A stretch of DNA of 24,129 nt from Myxococcales bacterium (GTDB lineage Bacteria > Myxococcota > Polyangia > Fen-1088), in contig PMLH01000370.1 in the NCBI GenBank assembly GCA_003159055.1, forward strand, positions 1 through 24,129, given 5' to 3'. Each line of letters starts with the position of its first letter. The first letter of the stretch is position 1. This document shows positions 8,560 through 15,102 of the stretch, one piece after another. A program made the translations under genes and the position numbers. The notes under the pieces are model-generated. The model saw only the letters and a list, made by a program, of their open reading frames with translations, ran no database searches and was not told where the DNA came from.

Positions 8560-9878
8560 TGCCAGCGACGATGGTTCGCGGGGTGGTGCACACCGTGCGC
8601 GCGGCCTGGCAAGACGCCGTGGACCGGTGGGGAGCCATGGGGCGCCCCCAACGTGTCACCACGCTGCTGCTTGCCTTCATGATCGTGGGCGGCGTAATCC
8701 TGCGCATCCAAGGGATTGGCTTTCCACCTCGCAACACGTTCGACGAGCAGTTCTATGGGCCAACCTCGCATCACTTTCTGCTCGGCGTTCCCGACATGCA
8801 CGACTTTCACCCGCCGCTCGGCAAGTTGCTGGGGACGATCGGGCTTCTCCTGTTCGGCTACAACTCGGTGGGATGGCGGTTCATGTATTTGTGCTTTGGC
8901 CTGCAGACCATGGTCATCGCCTTCTGGCTTGCGCGCGAGATCTTCGCCAGTCGGCGGGCGGGCTGGTTGGCTGCGGGCTTTGTCGCCGCGGATGGTTTCT
9001 TCCTTGCCTATTCGCGCACCGCCCTGATCGATGGAATGCTCACCTGCTTCATCTTATGGAGTGTTCTGGCGGTTGTGACCGCGCGCACCTGGCGCGGGGT
9101 GGCCGTTGCCGCAATCTTCATCGGCGCCGCCACGTCGATCAAATGGAGTGCCGCGCAGACCCTGGCGCCCGCCATCCTCGCCGTCCTGCTTTTCCGCCGC
9201 GTGCCGTGGCAAACCATCTTCCTGTTCGGGCTATCGCCCATTGCGCACTTCCTGATTTGGATGGCGGGACTGCGCCTGATGGGCCACCCCAGCGATCCGG
9301 CGGCCTTGTGGCAAGTCATTGTCACCGCATTCACCAGCCTGCACGGCACGGGGAAATACGACAATCCCTTGGCGTCGTCCTGGTATTCCTGGCCGGCGCT
9401 CTATCATCCCATCGTGGTCAAGCTGTCGTTCTACGGAACCACCTCGCGCTATGCCTCCAGCGCTGGCAATCCGGTATTCTGGGTCCCGGCCAGTTTGCTT
9501 GTGATGGGGCTGCCCTTGACCCGCGGTCTTGCGGCGTTGCGACCGCGCTGGCGTCAGTATTGGTCAGCCTTCTTCGATAGCGCGTTCACCAAGGCGGTGC
9601 TCGTGCTCGCCACGGGGTGGGCGGCTTTGATGGTGCTGTTTGCCGTCTCCATGGGAAAACACTCGTTCTTCTACCACTACCAGCCGTCGTACGGCTTCGC
9701 CATTGTGCTGTTGGCCGGGGTTGCTGCCAAACTGGAGCAGCGCTGGCCCCGCGCCGTGTTGGTGTTCGTCAGCCTGGCTCTATTGACGGCCATCTACCTC
9801 ACCCCAGTGTGGGCAGAATTTCCGCTGACCGTTCAAGAAGCAAATCGTCGCTTGATCTTTCTCCCGTGGCGTCCGTAG
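8556..9878 (+). CDS. GT39 dolichyl/polyprenyl-phosphate-mannose--protein mannosyltransferase
   Basis: Encodes 440 residues with many hydrophobic helices, a GT-C enzyme of the PMT family. Family hallmarks are the first-loop acidic pair in TFDEQFYG (D63-E64), DFHPPLGK (83-90), the ALIDGML stretch, and TSIKWSA matching the conserved Lys-Trp of the family. PMT enzymes transfer mannose from a polyprenyl phosphate carrier to Ser/Thr of proteins as they are exported. The start is set by an ATGA overlap with the preceding gene; an in-frame extension upstream to 8379 would overlap that gene and has the wrong character. Neighbouring lipoproteins with Ser/Thr-rich spacers are natural candidate substrates. 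The gene ends 9 bases before the convergent deacetylase homologue. Confidence 0.88.
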   Translation: MMPATMVRGVVHTVRAAWQDAVDRWGAMGRPQRVTTLLLAFMIVGGVILRIQGIGFPPRNTFDEQFYGPTSHHFLLGVPDMHDFHPPLGKLLGTIGLLLFGYNSVGWRFMYLCFGLQTMVIAFWLAREIFASRRAGWLAAGFVAADGFFLAYSRTALIDGMLTCFILWSVLAVVTARTWRGVAVAAIFIGAATSIKWSAAQTLAPAILAVLLFRRVPWQTIFLFGLSPIAHFLIWMAGLRLMGHPSDPAALWQVIVTAFTSLHGTGKYDNPLASSWYSWPALYHPIVVKLSFYGTTSRYASSAGNPVFWVPASLLVMGLPLTRGLAALRPRWRQYWSAFFDSAFTKAVLVLATGWAALMVLFAVSMGKHSFFYHYQPSYGFAIVLLAGVAAKLEQRWPRAVLVFVSLALLTAIYLTPVWAEFPLTVQEANRRLIFLPWRP

Positions 9879-9887
9879 CCATAAAAA

Positions 9888-10739
9888 CTAGAACAAGTCT
9901 TTCCACCGGCAGAGCTCGATCTGACGGTCGCCGAGCACCGCGCGCACGCGGGCGGAGGTCAGGGCGAAGGCTTCGCTGTTGCGAGGCGCGCTTTGCAGGT
10001 CGTCGTCCAGGTCGGGATGGCAGATGATCTCATGGCTCCCGGCGCCCAGGCGGCCGAGGATTTCCAGGATTCGGACCTCGTCCAGGCGGCCCGTTTCGAA
10101 GAAACCCCAGCTCTGCGGGCCGTGTCGGCGCGCGCCGAGCTCGCGCCGGCTCAGCCAGGCCATCGCCGCCATGGCTGCGGTTCCCATTCCGCGTCGCAGG
10201 TCGGACGTCCAGGCAAGGGTCGGCCTTTCGACCGCCATCCGCAAGCCGAGAATGCCGTGCCGCTTGGCAACTTTCTCTTGTGCCTGCGCGACGATGGGCA
10301 GGAAACCGAGGCCGTCTTTGCCGCACAGGTGGTCGACGGCAAACCCGAAGTCGCGCAGCCGCGACACTTGCGCATCGAGCTCTTGCTCGACTTCGTCGGC
10401 CCTGATCGCGGCCTTGGCCCAATTGAGGACGACGTCGCGGGCCCGAGGCGGGAATCTTCCGTCGGGGCCAAGCAACGAGGGCACAGTGTCAGGCGAAGCG
10501 ACCGGCGCGCCGTCGACCAGGGATAGCTGAACGCCGACGCCCAGCGCTGGCACGGCAGCCAGGGCCACTTTCACAGCCGCTGGATCGGCCACGTTGCCGA
10601 GCACCGAGGTGCTGGTGACGATGCCGTTTTGATGGGTTGCGATGACGGCTCGGTCGCGTTGCGTGGATGCACCGAACCCATCGGCGTTGACCACGAGGCG
10701 GACCGAGGGGGCTGGGGAAGGCACGCGGCTATCTATCAC
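9888..10739 (-). CDS. ChbG/HpnK (YdjC)-family deacetylase homologue, probably inactive
   Basis: Encodes about 283 residues from a GTG at 10739; a GTG at 10724 is possible, and a longer in-frame start at 10865 would overlap the M16 gene. The fold matches ChbG/HpnK carbohydrate deacetylases: RLVVNADGFG near the N-terminus, GVGVQLSLVDGAPV, a central VDHLCGKDG, then HEIICHPD and a C-terminal R..ELCRWKDLF. Active members bind one metal through Asp-His-His. Here NADD has become NADG, the GxHL histidine is Gln71, and the DxHxH motif is degraded to DHLCGK. I infer loss of metal-dependent hydrolysis and a possible binding or regulatory role. It diverges from the M16 peptidase, with 87 bases between starts. 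Confidence 0.75.
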   Translation of the reverse strand: MIDSRVPSPAPSVRLVVNADGFGASTQRDRAVIATHQNGIVTSTSVLGNVADPAAVKVALAAVPALGVGVQLSLVDGAPVASPDTVPSLLGPDGRFPPRARDVVLNWAKAAIRADEVEQELDAQVSRLRDFGFAVDHLCGKDGLGFLPIVAQAQEKVAKRHGILGLRMAVERPTLAWTSDLRRGMGTAAMAAMAWLSRRELGARRHGPQSWGFFETGRLDEVRILEILGRLGAGSHEIICHPDLDDDLQSAPRNSEAFALTSARVRAVLGDRQIELCRWKDLF

Positions 10740-10826
10740 GGCCGGCTCGTGCGCGGATCCTTGTTTCAACCCGAAAGATTTGCCGGGGGCACCTTCGGGG
10801 CCGGGCGTGTAGTATTGGGGCAATTC

Positions 10827-12167
10827 ATGAAGTCTCAATCCCGGGCTCGTCGCGCAGATGCACACAGTGAGCTGATTCCGTTTCCTGCCCGGGTGGTGAC
10901 CGGCGAGCTACCGAACGGGCTCAAGGTGGTCACGGTCGAGACCCCGCACCTGCATACCGCGTCGGTCGCCCTCTACGTGCGGACGGGGTCGCGCTACGAG
11001 ACGGCTGCCAACAACGGACTGTCGCATTTCGTCGAGCACATGCTCTTTCGTGGCTCGGCCCGCTACCCAAGCTCGTTCGCGCTCAACTCGGCCTTCGAAG
11101 ATCGCTGTGGCATGTTGTCCGGCGAGACCGGCCGCGACTATTCGCTTTACCAGGTGCAGCCAAAGCCTGACGATGTGCCGGCGGTCTTGCAGATCTTCGG
11201 CGATCTGTTCTCGGCGCCGCTGTTCGTGGATATCGATCTCGAACGGGCCATCGTTTTGGAAGAAATTCTCGACGACTTCGACGAACGCGGGCAACGCACA
11301 TGCATCGACGACGTCGGCCGAGGTCACGCCTGGCCTGGGCATCCGCTCGGATTCTCCATCACCGGACCCGAAAGCAACATTTGTCGTTTCACTCGACGGG
11401 ATGTGGAAGCGCATTTTCGTCGCTACCATGGCGCGCGCAACCTTGCCCTTGCAGTGGCCGGCCCGCTCGAGAGCGCCAAGGTCATGGCTGCCGCTGCGAG
11501 CGCGTTGGCGAAGTTACCGCCGGGAGAGCTGCGCAATCCTCGCCCCGCGCCCCGGAGCTTTCCGGGTCCGAGCCTGCACTGCGTGCGCACCGATTCGGCC
11601 CAGGTCGAAGTCCAGATTCTGTTTCGCGCGATTGCCGACGATCACCCGCAGTTTCCCGCGTTCGTCGCTTTCTTGCGACTGCTCGACGACGGTATGTCGA
11701 CGCCGCTTCACTACCGGGTTTGCGACCGCAAGGGCCTGGCCTACCACGTGAATGCCGGGCTTGACCCGTTGGCCGACACGTCGCTGGTGGAAATCTCGGC
11801 GGCCTGTGCGTCGGAGAAACTGCCCGACCTTGTTCGCGAAATCTTCAGCATCGTGGGCGAGTTGCGCGACCAGCCGATCGACCCGGTTGCCATCGAGAAG
11901 GCCAAGCGGCGCTATGCGCGCGACCTGGAAGCCGGCTTCGACGACGTCGACGGTTTGTGCAACTGGTTTGGCGACAGTCTTCTTTTCGGGCGGCCTCTGC
12001 GCAGCCCGAGCGAGCGATACAGCCGCATGGCCGAGGTCGATGCCTCGCAGATCCAGGACATTGCCTGCCAGGTGTTTCAGCCCGGGCATCTGGTCGTGAC
12101 GGCCGTCGGGAACTTCAACCAGAGGCTGGTACGCAAGGTCCGGTCGATGGTTCGGGCGTTTCGCTGA
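10827..12167 (+). CDS. M16 family zinc metallopeptidase
   Basis: Encodes 446 residues from the ATG at 10827, the usual length for an M16B peptidase of two homologous halves. The inverted zinc motif HxxEH is H67-F-V-E70-H71, and the third zinc ligand lies about 74 residues on in IVLEEILDD (E145/E146). PNGLKVV at 29-35 and DRKGLAYHV in the C-terminal half are also typical. No signal peptide is visible, so it is probably cytoplasmic, like mitochondrial-processing-peptidase-type enzymes. No inactive partner subunit gene is adjacent. The frame stays open upstream to 10629, but that extension runs into the divergent gene and lacks family similarity. It converges with the DsbD-alpha-like gene, 2 bases apart. 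Confidence 0.88.
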   Translation: MKSQSRARRADAHSELIPFPARVVTGELPNGLKVVTVETPHLHTASVALYVRTGSRYETAANNGLSHFVEHMLFRGSARYPSSFALNSAFEDRCGMLSGETGRDYSLYQVQPKPDDVPAVLQIFGDLFSAPLFVDIDLERAIVLEEILDDFDERGQRTCIDDVGRGHAWPGHPLGFSITGPESNICRFTRRDVEAHFRRYHGARNLALAVAGPLESAKVMAAAASALAKLPPGELRNPRPAPRSFPGPSLHCVRTDSAQVEVQILFRAIADDHPQFPAFVAFLRLLDDGMSTPLHYRVCDRKGLAYHVNAGLDPLADTSLVEISAACASEKLPDLVREIFSIVGELRDQPIDPVAIEKAKRRYARDLEAGFDDVDGLCNWFGDSLLFGRPLRSPSERYSRMAEVDASQIQDIACQVFQPGHLVVTAVGNFNQRLVRKVRSMVRAFR

Positions 12168-12169
12168 GG

Positions 12170-12631
12170 CTACTTCCTCTTGCCGGCGTTCTTCGTTCCG
12201 GCGGCCGGCCCGGCCTTCTTGGGCTCGCTCGCGTCGACCGCGAGAGTCAGTTTTTCTTTCACCGGTCGACAGGCACTTTCCTCACAAAGGACGAAGCCGG
12301 CTTCGGCTTCTAGGGTCTTCTTGCCTGGTTCCGTGGCGGTCACCCCGACCTCGAAGCGGGCCTGGGTTTCGTTCGACAGTGCGAGGTCGGAACGCCCGAG
12401 CTTGGCCTTTTCCGTTTCGAGACCAGGCGTGGTGCCGAGCTTCAGGGTTAGGGGCGCCTCCGCGTTGAGGTGCCAGCCCTTTTTCGCCGCGATGGTCACG
12501 CTCGCCTTGCCCTTGCTTCCGACGGTGACGACGGCATCGGTCTTGCTGACCTGGTAGGTGTCGTCGGCGCGCGCGGGAAGGGCCGGTGCCCAAAGCAGGG
12601 CGAGGACAAAGGCCTGTTGGATACGCTTCAT
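12170..12631 (-). CDS. Secreted DsbD-alpha-like domain protein
   Basis: Encodes 153 residues. The first 22 form a signal peptide (hydrophobic core, then PARA before DD). The mature part is one beta-rich domain resembling the N-terminal periplasmic domain of DsbD: KKGWHLNAEAPLTLKL, a FEVGV strand, and GFVLCEESACRPVKEKL, where C116 and C121 would correspond to the redox pair (CX4C here against CX5C in E. coli DsbD). The tail is Lys/Ala/Gly-rich. The membrane and thioredoxin parts of DsbD are missing, so this would be a standalone domain that receives or stores electrons, or just an oxidised structural domain. The DsbD link is inferred from motif pattern. It is divergent from the 89-residue protein gene. 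Confidence 0.6.
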   Translation of the reverse strand: MKRIQQAFVLALLWAPALPARADDTYQVSKTDAVVTVGSKGKASVTIAAKKGWHLNAEAPLTLKLGTTPGLETEKAKLGRSDLALSNETQARFEVGVTATEPGKKTLEAEAGFVLCEESACRPVKEKLTLAVDASEPKKAGPAAGTKNAGKRK

Positions 12632-12706
12632 GGCCCAATCTTAGAATGCCGTTGTGCGGCTGCAAACTCATTCGCCGCCAGGGCAAGAATCGGTTAATTT
12701 ATTGGC
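12632..12706. promoter_or_regulatory. Divergent promoter region (DsbD-alpha-like / small protein-rluD)
   Basis: A 75-base gap between divergent starts. Its right half is noticeably AT-rich for this window (AATCGGTTAATTTATTGGC before the ATG at 12707), which suits a promoter -10 region for the small protein and rluD. I cannot assign exact boxes. Confidence 0.3.
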
Positions 12707-12976
12707 ATGCCTCCGTTGATCGACAAGCCAGAAAGAGCGCGTCAGTTCGCCCGGGCGATCGCGTCCGATCTTGCGATGTACAACGAAGCCAAGTTGGTCC
12801 AGGGCATCCAGAACGACACGCTGTTTGAATCGATGAAGGAAGAGATCGAAGAAGGCCGCCAGCATTTCCGGTCGCGCGTGACGTCGGAGATCGCGGCCAC
12901 CAACCTGTTCGAGCGCGCCCTGGTCGACATCCTGCTCAAGCAGCGCGGGCAGAACATCAAGTCCAAGATCTGGTGA
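12707..12976 (+). CDS. Small conserved-looking protein coupled to rluD
   Basis: Encodes 89 residues with no signal or membrane segment, predicted mostly helical and charged (KEEIEEGRQHFRSRV in the middle, a basic tail QRGQNIKSKIW). The pattern (ARAIASDLAMYNEAK, EEGRQHFRSRV) reminds me of short deltaproteobacterial proteins of unknown function, but I cannot name the family. Its stop overlaps the GTG start of the pseudouridine synthase gene (GTGA), so the two are translationally coupled. This supports a real gene and suggests a link to RNA modification or ribosome assembly, which remains inference. Confidence 0.7.
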   Translation: MPPLIDKPERARQFARAIASDLAMYNEAKLVQGIQNDTLFESMKEEIEEGRQHFRSRVTSEIAATNLFERALVDILLKQRGQNIKSKIW

Positions 12977-13953
12977 CAAGCGATACCGACGCTCGGCCAG
13001 GCGCAGCTTCGCCGCAGCCATCGCTCAGCTTCACCGTGGCGTCCGCGGAGGTTGGACTGCGGCTCGACGTCGTGCTGGCGGCGCGGGTCAATGGCGTTTC
13101 GCGAACCCAGCTTTCCCGTCAGATTGGCGAGTCTGCGGTCACGGTGAACGGCAAGGCCGCGTCGCCGTCGCAAAAAATGCGAAGTGGCGATCGCGTGGTT
13201 TGGGTTCAGCCCCAGGTGCGCGAGGTGGAATTGCTGGCGGAGGACATCCCGCTGCGGGTGGTGTTCGAGGACGAAAGCCTGGTCGTCATCGACAAGCCAG
13301 CGGGCCTGGTGGTCCATCCGGCCGCCGGTCACGAGGACGGGACGCTGGTCAATGCCCTGCTCGCGCACTGCCAAGATTTGCGCGGCATCGGCGGCGAATT
13401 GCGGCCGGGGATCGTCCATCGCATCGACAAGGACACCTCGGGGCTGCTGGTGGTCGCGAAGGACGACGTCACCATGACGGCATTGGGCGCCGATTTCAAA
13501 GTCCATCGCATCCGAAGAGTCTACGAAGCCTTGGCGGTCGGGCGGCCGGCGCGCGAATCCGGACGCATCGAAACCCTGCACGGCCGAGACCCTTATGATC
13601 GAAAGAAGTTCAGCATCAAGGTGAAGACCGGCAAGCGCGCGGTCACCAACTGGCGGCTGCTGGAAGATCTCGGCAAGGCGTGCCGAATGGAGGCAGAGCT
13701 CGAAACCGGACGCACGCATCAGGTGCGCGTGCATTTTGCGGCGATGGGATGCCCGCTGCTCGGCGATGTCACCTATGGGCGCCCGCCGCGCGACGAGCAG
13801 GTGCGAGCCATCGCCAAGCAACTGGGGCGACAGGCCCTGCACGCGCGGCTGCTCGGCTTTCATCACCCGAAGACGGGAAAGTGGCTGGAATTTGAATCGA
13901 ATCCACCCGAGGATTTCATCACCGCGCTCGCGGCTCTGCGGCATCTGCGCTAG
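12973..13953 (+). CDS. rluD: RluD-family 23S rRNA pseudouridine synthase
   Basis: Encodes 326 residues. An S4 RNA-binding domain covers about 25-80 (LRLDVVLAARV, VTVNGK, GDRVVW), followed by the RluA/RluD catalytic domain. Motif I is DESLVVIDKPAGLVVHP, and the catalytic Asp is D152 in GIVHRIDKDTSGLLVVAK; the ETGRTHQVRVH motif is also present. The family converts specific uridines to pseudouridine, RluD itself in helix 69 of 23S rRNA. Exact specificity cannot be read from the sequence. It starts with GTG overlapping the stop of the preceding small gene. Its TAG stop forms the first three bases of the inverted-repeat element that follows. Confidence 0.9.
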   Translation: MTSDTDARPGAASPQPSLSFTVASAEVGLRLDVVLAARVNGVSRTQLSRQIGESAVTVNGKAASPSQKMRSGDRVVWVQPQVREVELLAEDIPLRVVFEDESLVVIDKPAGLVVHPAAGHEDGTLVNALLAHCQDLRGIGGELRPGIVHRIDKDTSGLLVVAKDDVTMTALGADFKVHRIRRVYEALAVGRPARESGRIETLHGRDPYDRKKFSIKVKTGKRAVTNWRLLEDLGKACRMEAELETGRTHQVRVHFAAMGCPLLGDVTYGRPPRDEQVRAIAKQLGRQALHARLLGFHHPKTGKWLEFESNPPEDFITALAALRHLR

Positions 13954-14173
13954 CCCGCATGGTTCACGAGAATGGATTGCTGACGGACATGCCAAAACAG
14001 ACCGGGTTCGATGCACGGAAGATTGGCGGGCTAGTCGATTGTGATGGAAACCCTGGAAGGGTTTCCATACCTTCCCGCGACGCTTCGCTGCCGCCAAAGG
14101 CGACAGGCTCCGCACGCGGTTCCCTAGCCCGCACGAACATCCACTTGGTGCGGCTCGTGAATTGTACGGGCTA
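13951..14173. mobile_element. MITE-like element bounded by 20-bp imperfect inverted repeats
   Basis: Bases 13951-13970 (TAGCCCGCATGGTTCACGAG) and 14154-14173 (CTCGTGAATTGTACGGGCTA) are inverted repeats matching at 16 of 20 positions. Inside, 14026-14034 (GCGGGCTAG) and 14124-14132 (CTAGCCCGC) form a perfect 9-base inverted pair, and 14044-14068 is a hairpin. The element fills the gap exactly: its left end supplies the stop codon of rluD and its right end lies 3 bases before the pgeF start. No transposase is encoded and I see no clear target duplication. An old miniature transposable element or a structured RNA element would both fit. Confidence 0.55.
14044..14068. terminator. Perfect 11-bp hairpin inside the rluD-pgeF element
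   Basis: ATGGAAACCCT, loop GGA, AGGGTTTCCAT: a perfect 11-base-pair stem with a 3-base loop. It could act as a transcription terminator or RNA-stabilising stem after rluD. There is no following T-run, so factor-independent termination would be weak. Confidence 0.45.
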
Positions 14174-14176
14174 GCC

Positions 14177-14980
14177 ATGGAAATCCGAACCTTCACCACT
14201 TCCGACGGTGTGGCGGTCCCGCTGATGGTTTCCGCGACCATCGCCGCGCCTTTTCGGCACGGCTTCACCACCCGCGCCGGGGGCGTGAGCGAGCCTCCGT
14301 TTGATACCCTGAATCTGGGCTGGAAATGGGGCGACCGATGCGAGCACGTCGACGAGAACCATCGCCGACTGCTGGACGTTTCGCGCGCGAGCGCGATGTT
14401 TCGGGTTTCGCAGGTTCATGGCACGCGCATCGTGCGCGTGCGCCACGCAGATGACCTGCATGCCGTCGCTGCCGAGCGGGCCGACGGTCTTTGCAGTGAC
14501 GAGCCGGGCGTCGCCATTTCGATCCACGTTGCCGACTGCACGCCCATTCTCCTCGCATGCCCGCGCACCGGCGCCTTTGCCGCGCTGCACGCCGGCTGGC
14601 GCGGAACCGTGGCCGGTATCGCCCGAGCCGGTGTCGAGATGATGACGGCGCAATTCGGATGCCGGCCCGGGGAGCTGCGAGCAGCTCTCGGCCCTTGCAT
14701 TGGCGGGTGCTGCTTCGAGGTTGGTCCGGGGGTTGTCGATGCGTTCGTTGCCGCCAATCCCGCGGCCCGAGAGAACGGGTCTGTGATGCGCGGCAAGAAG
14801 AAAGAGCACATCGATCTGCGCCTGGTACAACAGATCGAGCTGGAATCCGCGGGTGTGTTGCCCGCAAACATTGATGCCAGCGCCGCTTGTACCCACTGCG
14901 ATCCTCACCAACGGTTCTTCTCGTTCCGGAAGGCCGGGCGCGCCACCGGGCAGATGGTCGGCTTCATCGTGCGCGGCTAA
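14177..14980 (+). CDS. pgeF: PgeF/YfiH-type multicopper-oxidase-fold (laccase domain) protein
   Basis: Encodes 267 residues from the ATG at 14177; a TTG at 14162 lies in the upstream element and is less likely. The zinc/active-site triad of the family is visible: H81 in QVHGTRIV, C121 in HVADCTPILLA and H138 in ALHAGWRGTVAG. GPCIGGCCFEVGPGV and a C-terminal CTHCDPHQRFFSFR also match. Members are annotated either as purine nucleoside phosphorylase/adenosine deaminase or as PgeF, which edits peptidoglycan by removing wrongly added L-Ser from UDP-MurNAc. The assignment of function is therefore from the family. A pseudouridine synthase upstream of this gene is a common bacterial arrangement, as in E. 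coli rluD-yfiH. Confidence 0.88.
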   Translation: MEIRTFTTSDGVAVPLMVSATIAAPFRHGFTTRAGGVSEPPFDTLNLGWKWGDRCEHVDENHRRLLDVSRASAMFRVSQVHGTRIVRVRHADDLHAVAAERADGLCSDEPGVAISIHVADCTPILLACPRTGAFAALHAGWRGTVAGIARAGVEMMTAQFGCRPGELRAALGPCIGGCCFEVGPGVVDAFVAANPAARENGSVMRGKKKEHIDLRLVQQIELESAGVLPANIDASAACTHCDPHQRFFSFRKAGRATGQMVGFIVRG

Positions 14981-14985
14981 TAGAA

Positions 14986-15036
14986 GAAGCCCGTCGCCAT
15001 CTGCAGAGGAGAGGCCGGCAGACGGCAGCGGGCTTC
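14986..15036. terminator. Hairpin downstream of pgeF
   Basis: GAAGCCCG (14986-14993) pairs perfectly with CGGGCTTC (15029-15036), with further inner pairing between CCATCTGC and GCAGACGG. It starts right after the pgeF stop in the convergent gap, consistent with a transcription terminator. Confidence 0.5.
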
Positions 15037-15053
15037 GGAAGAGGACTCTGCAG

Positions 15054-15098
15054 GAGCGCCGAAAGGTCTGTGATTCGGGACTAGACCGTTCGGCGCTC
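15054..15098. terminator. Strong bidirectional hairpin between pgeF and the BIG2 lipoprotein gene
   Basis: GAGCGCCGAA (15054-15063) pairs perfectly with TTCGGCGCTC (15089-15098). After one mismatch, GGTCT (15065-15069) pairs with AGACC (15083-15087), leaving a 13-base loop. It lies just past the stop of the minus-strand lipoprotein gene and can serve transcripts arriving from both sides. Confidence 0.6.
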
Positions 15099-15102
15099 TA
15101 GG

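Noticed and set aside
10629..10826. In-frame N-terminal extension of the M16 peptidase
   Set aside because: It overlaps the divergent deacetylase homologue and lacks M16 similarity; the ATG at 10827 gives the normal family length.
13995..14040. GGGTTCGATGC stretch recalling a tRNA T-arm
   Set aside because: No acceptor, D or anticodon arms can be built around it.
13959..14174. 71-codon open frame between rluD and pgeF
   Set aside because: It lies entirely within the inverted-repeat element, has no ribosome site and no recognisable sequence.
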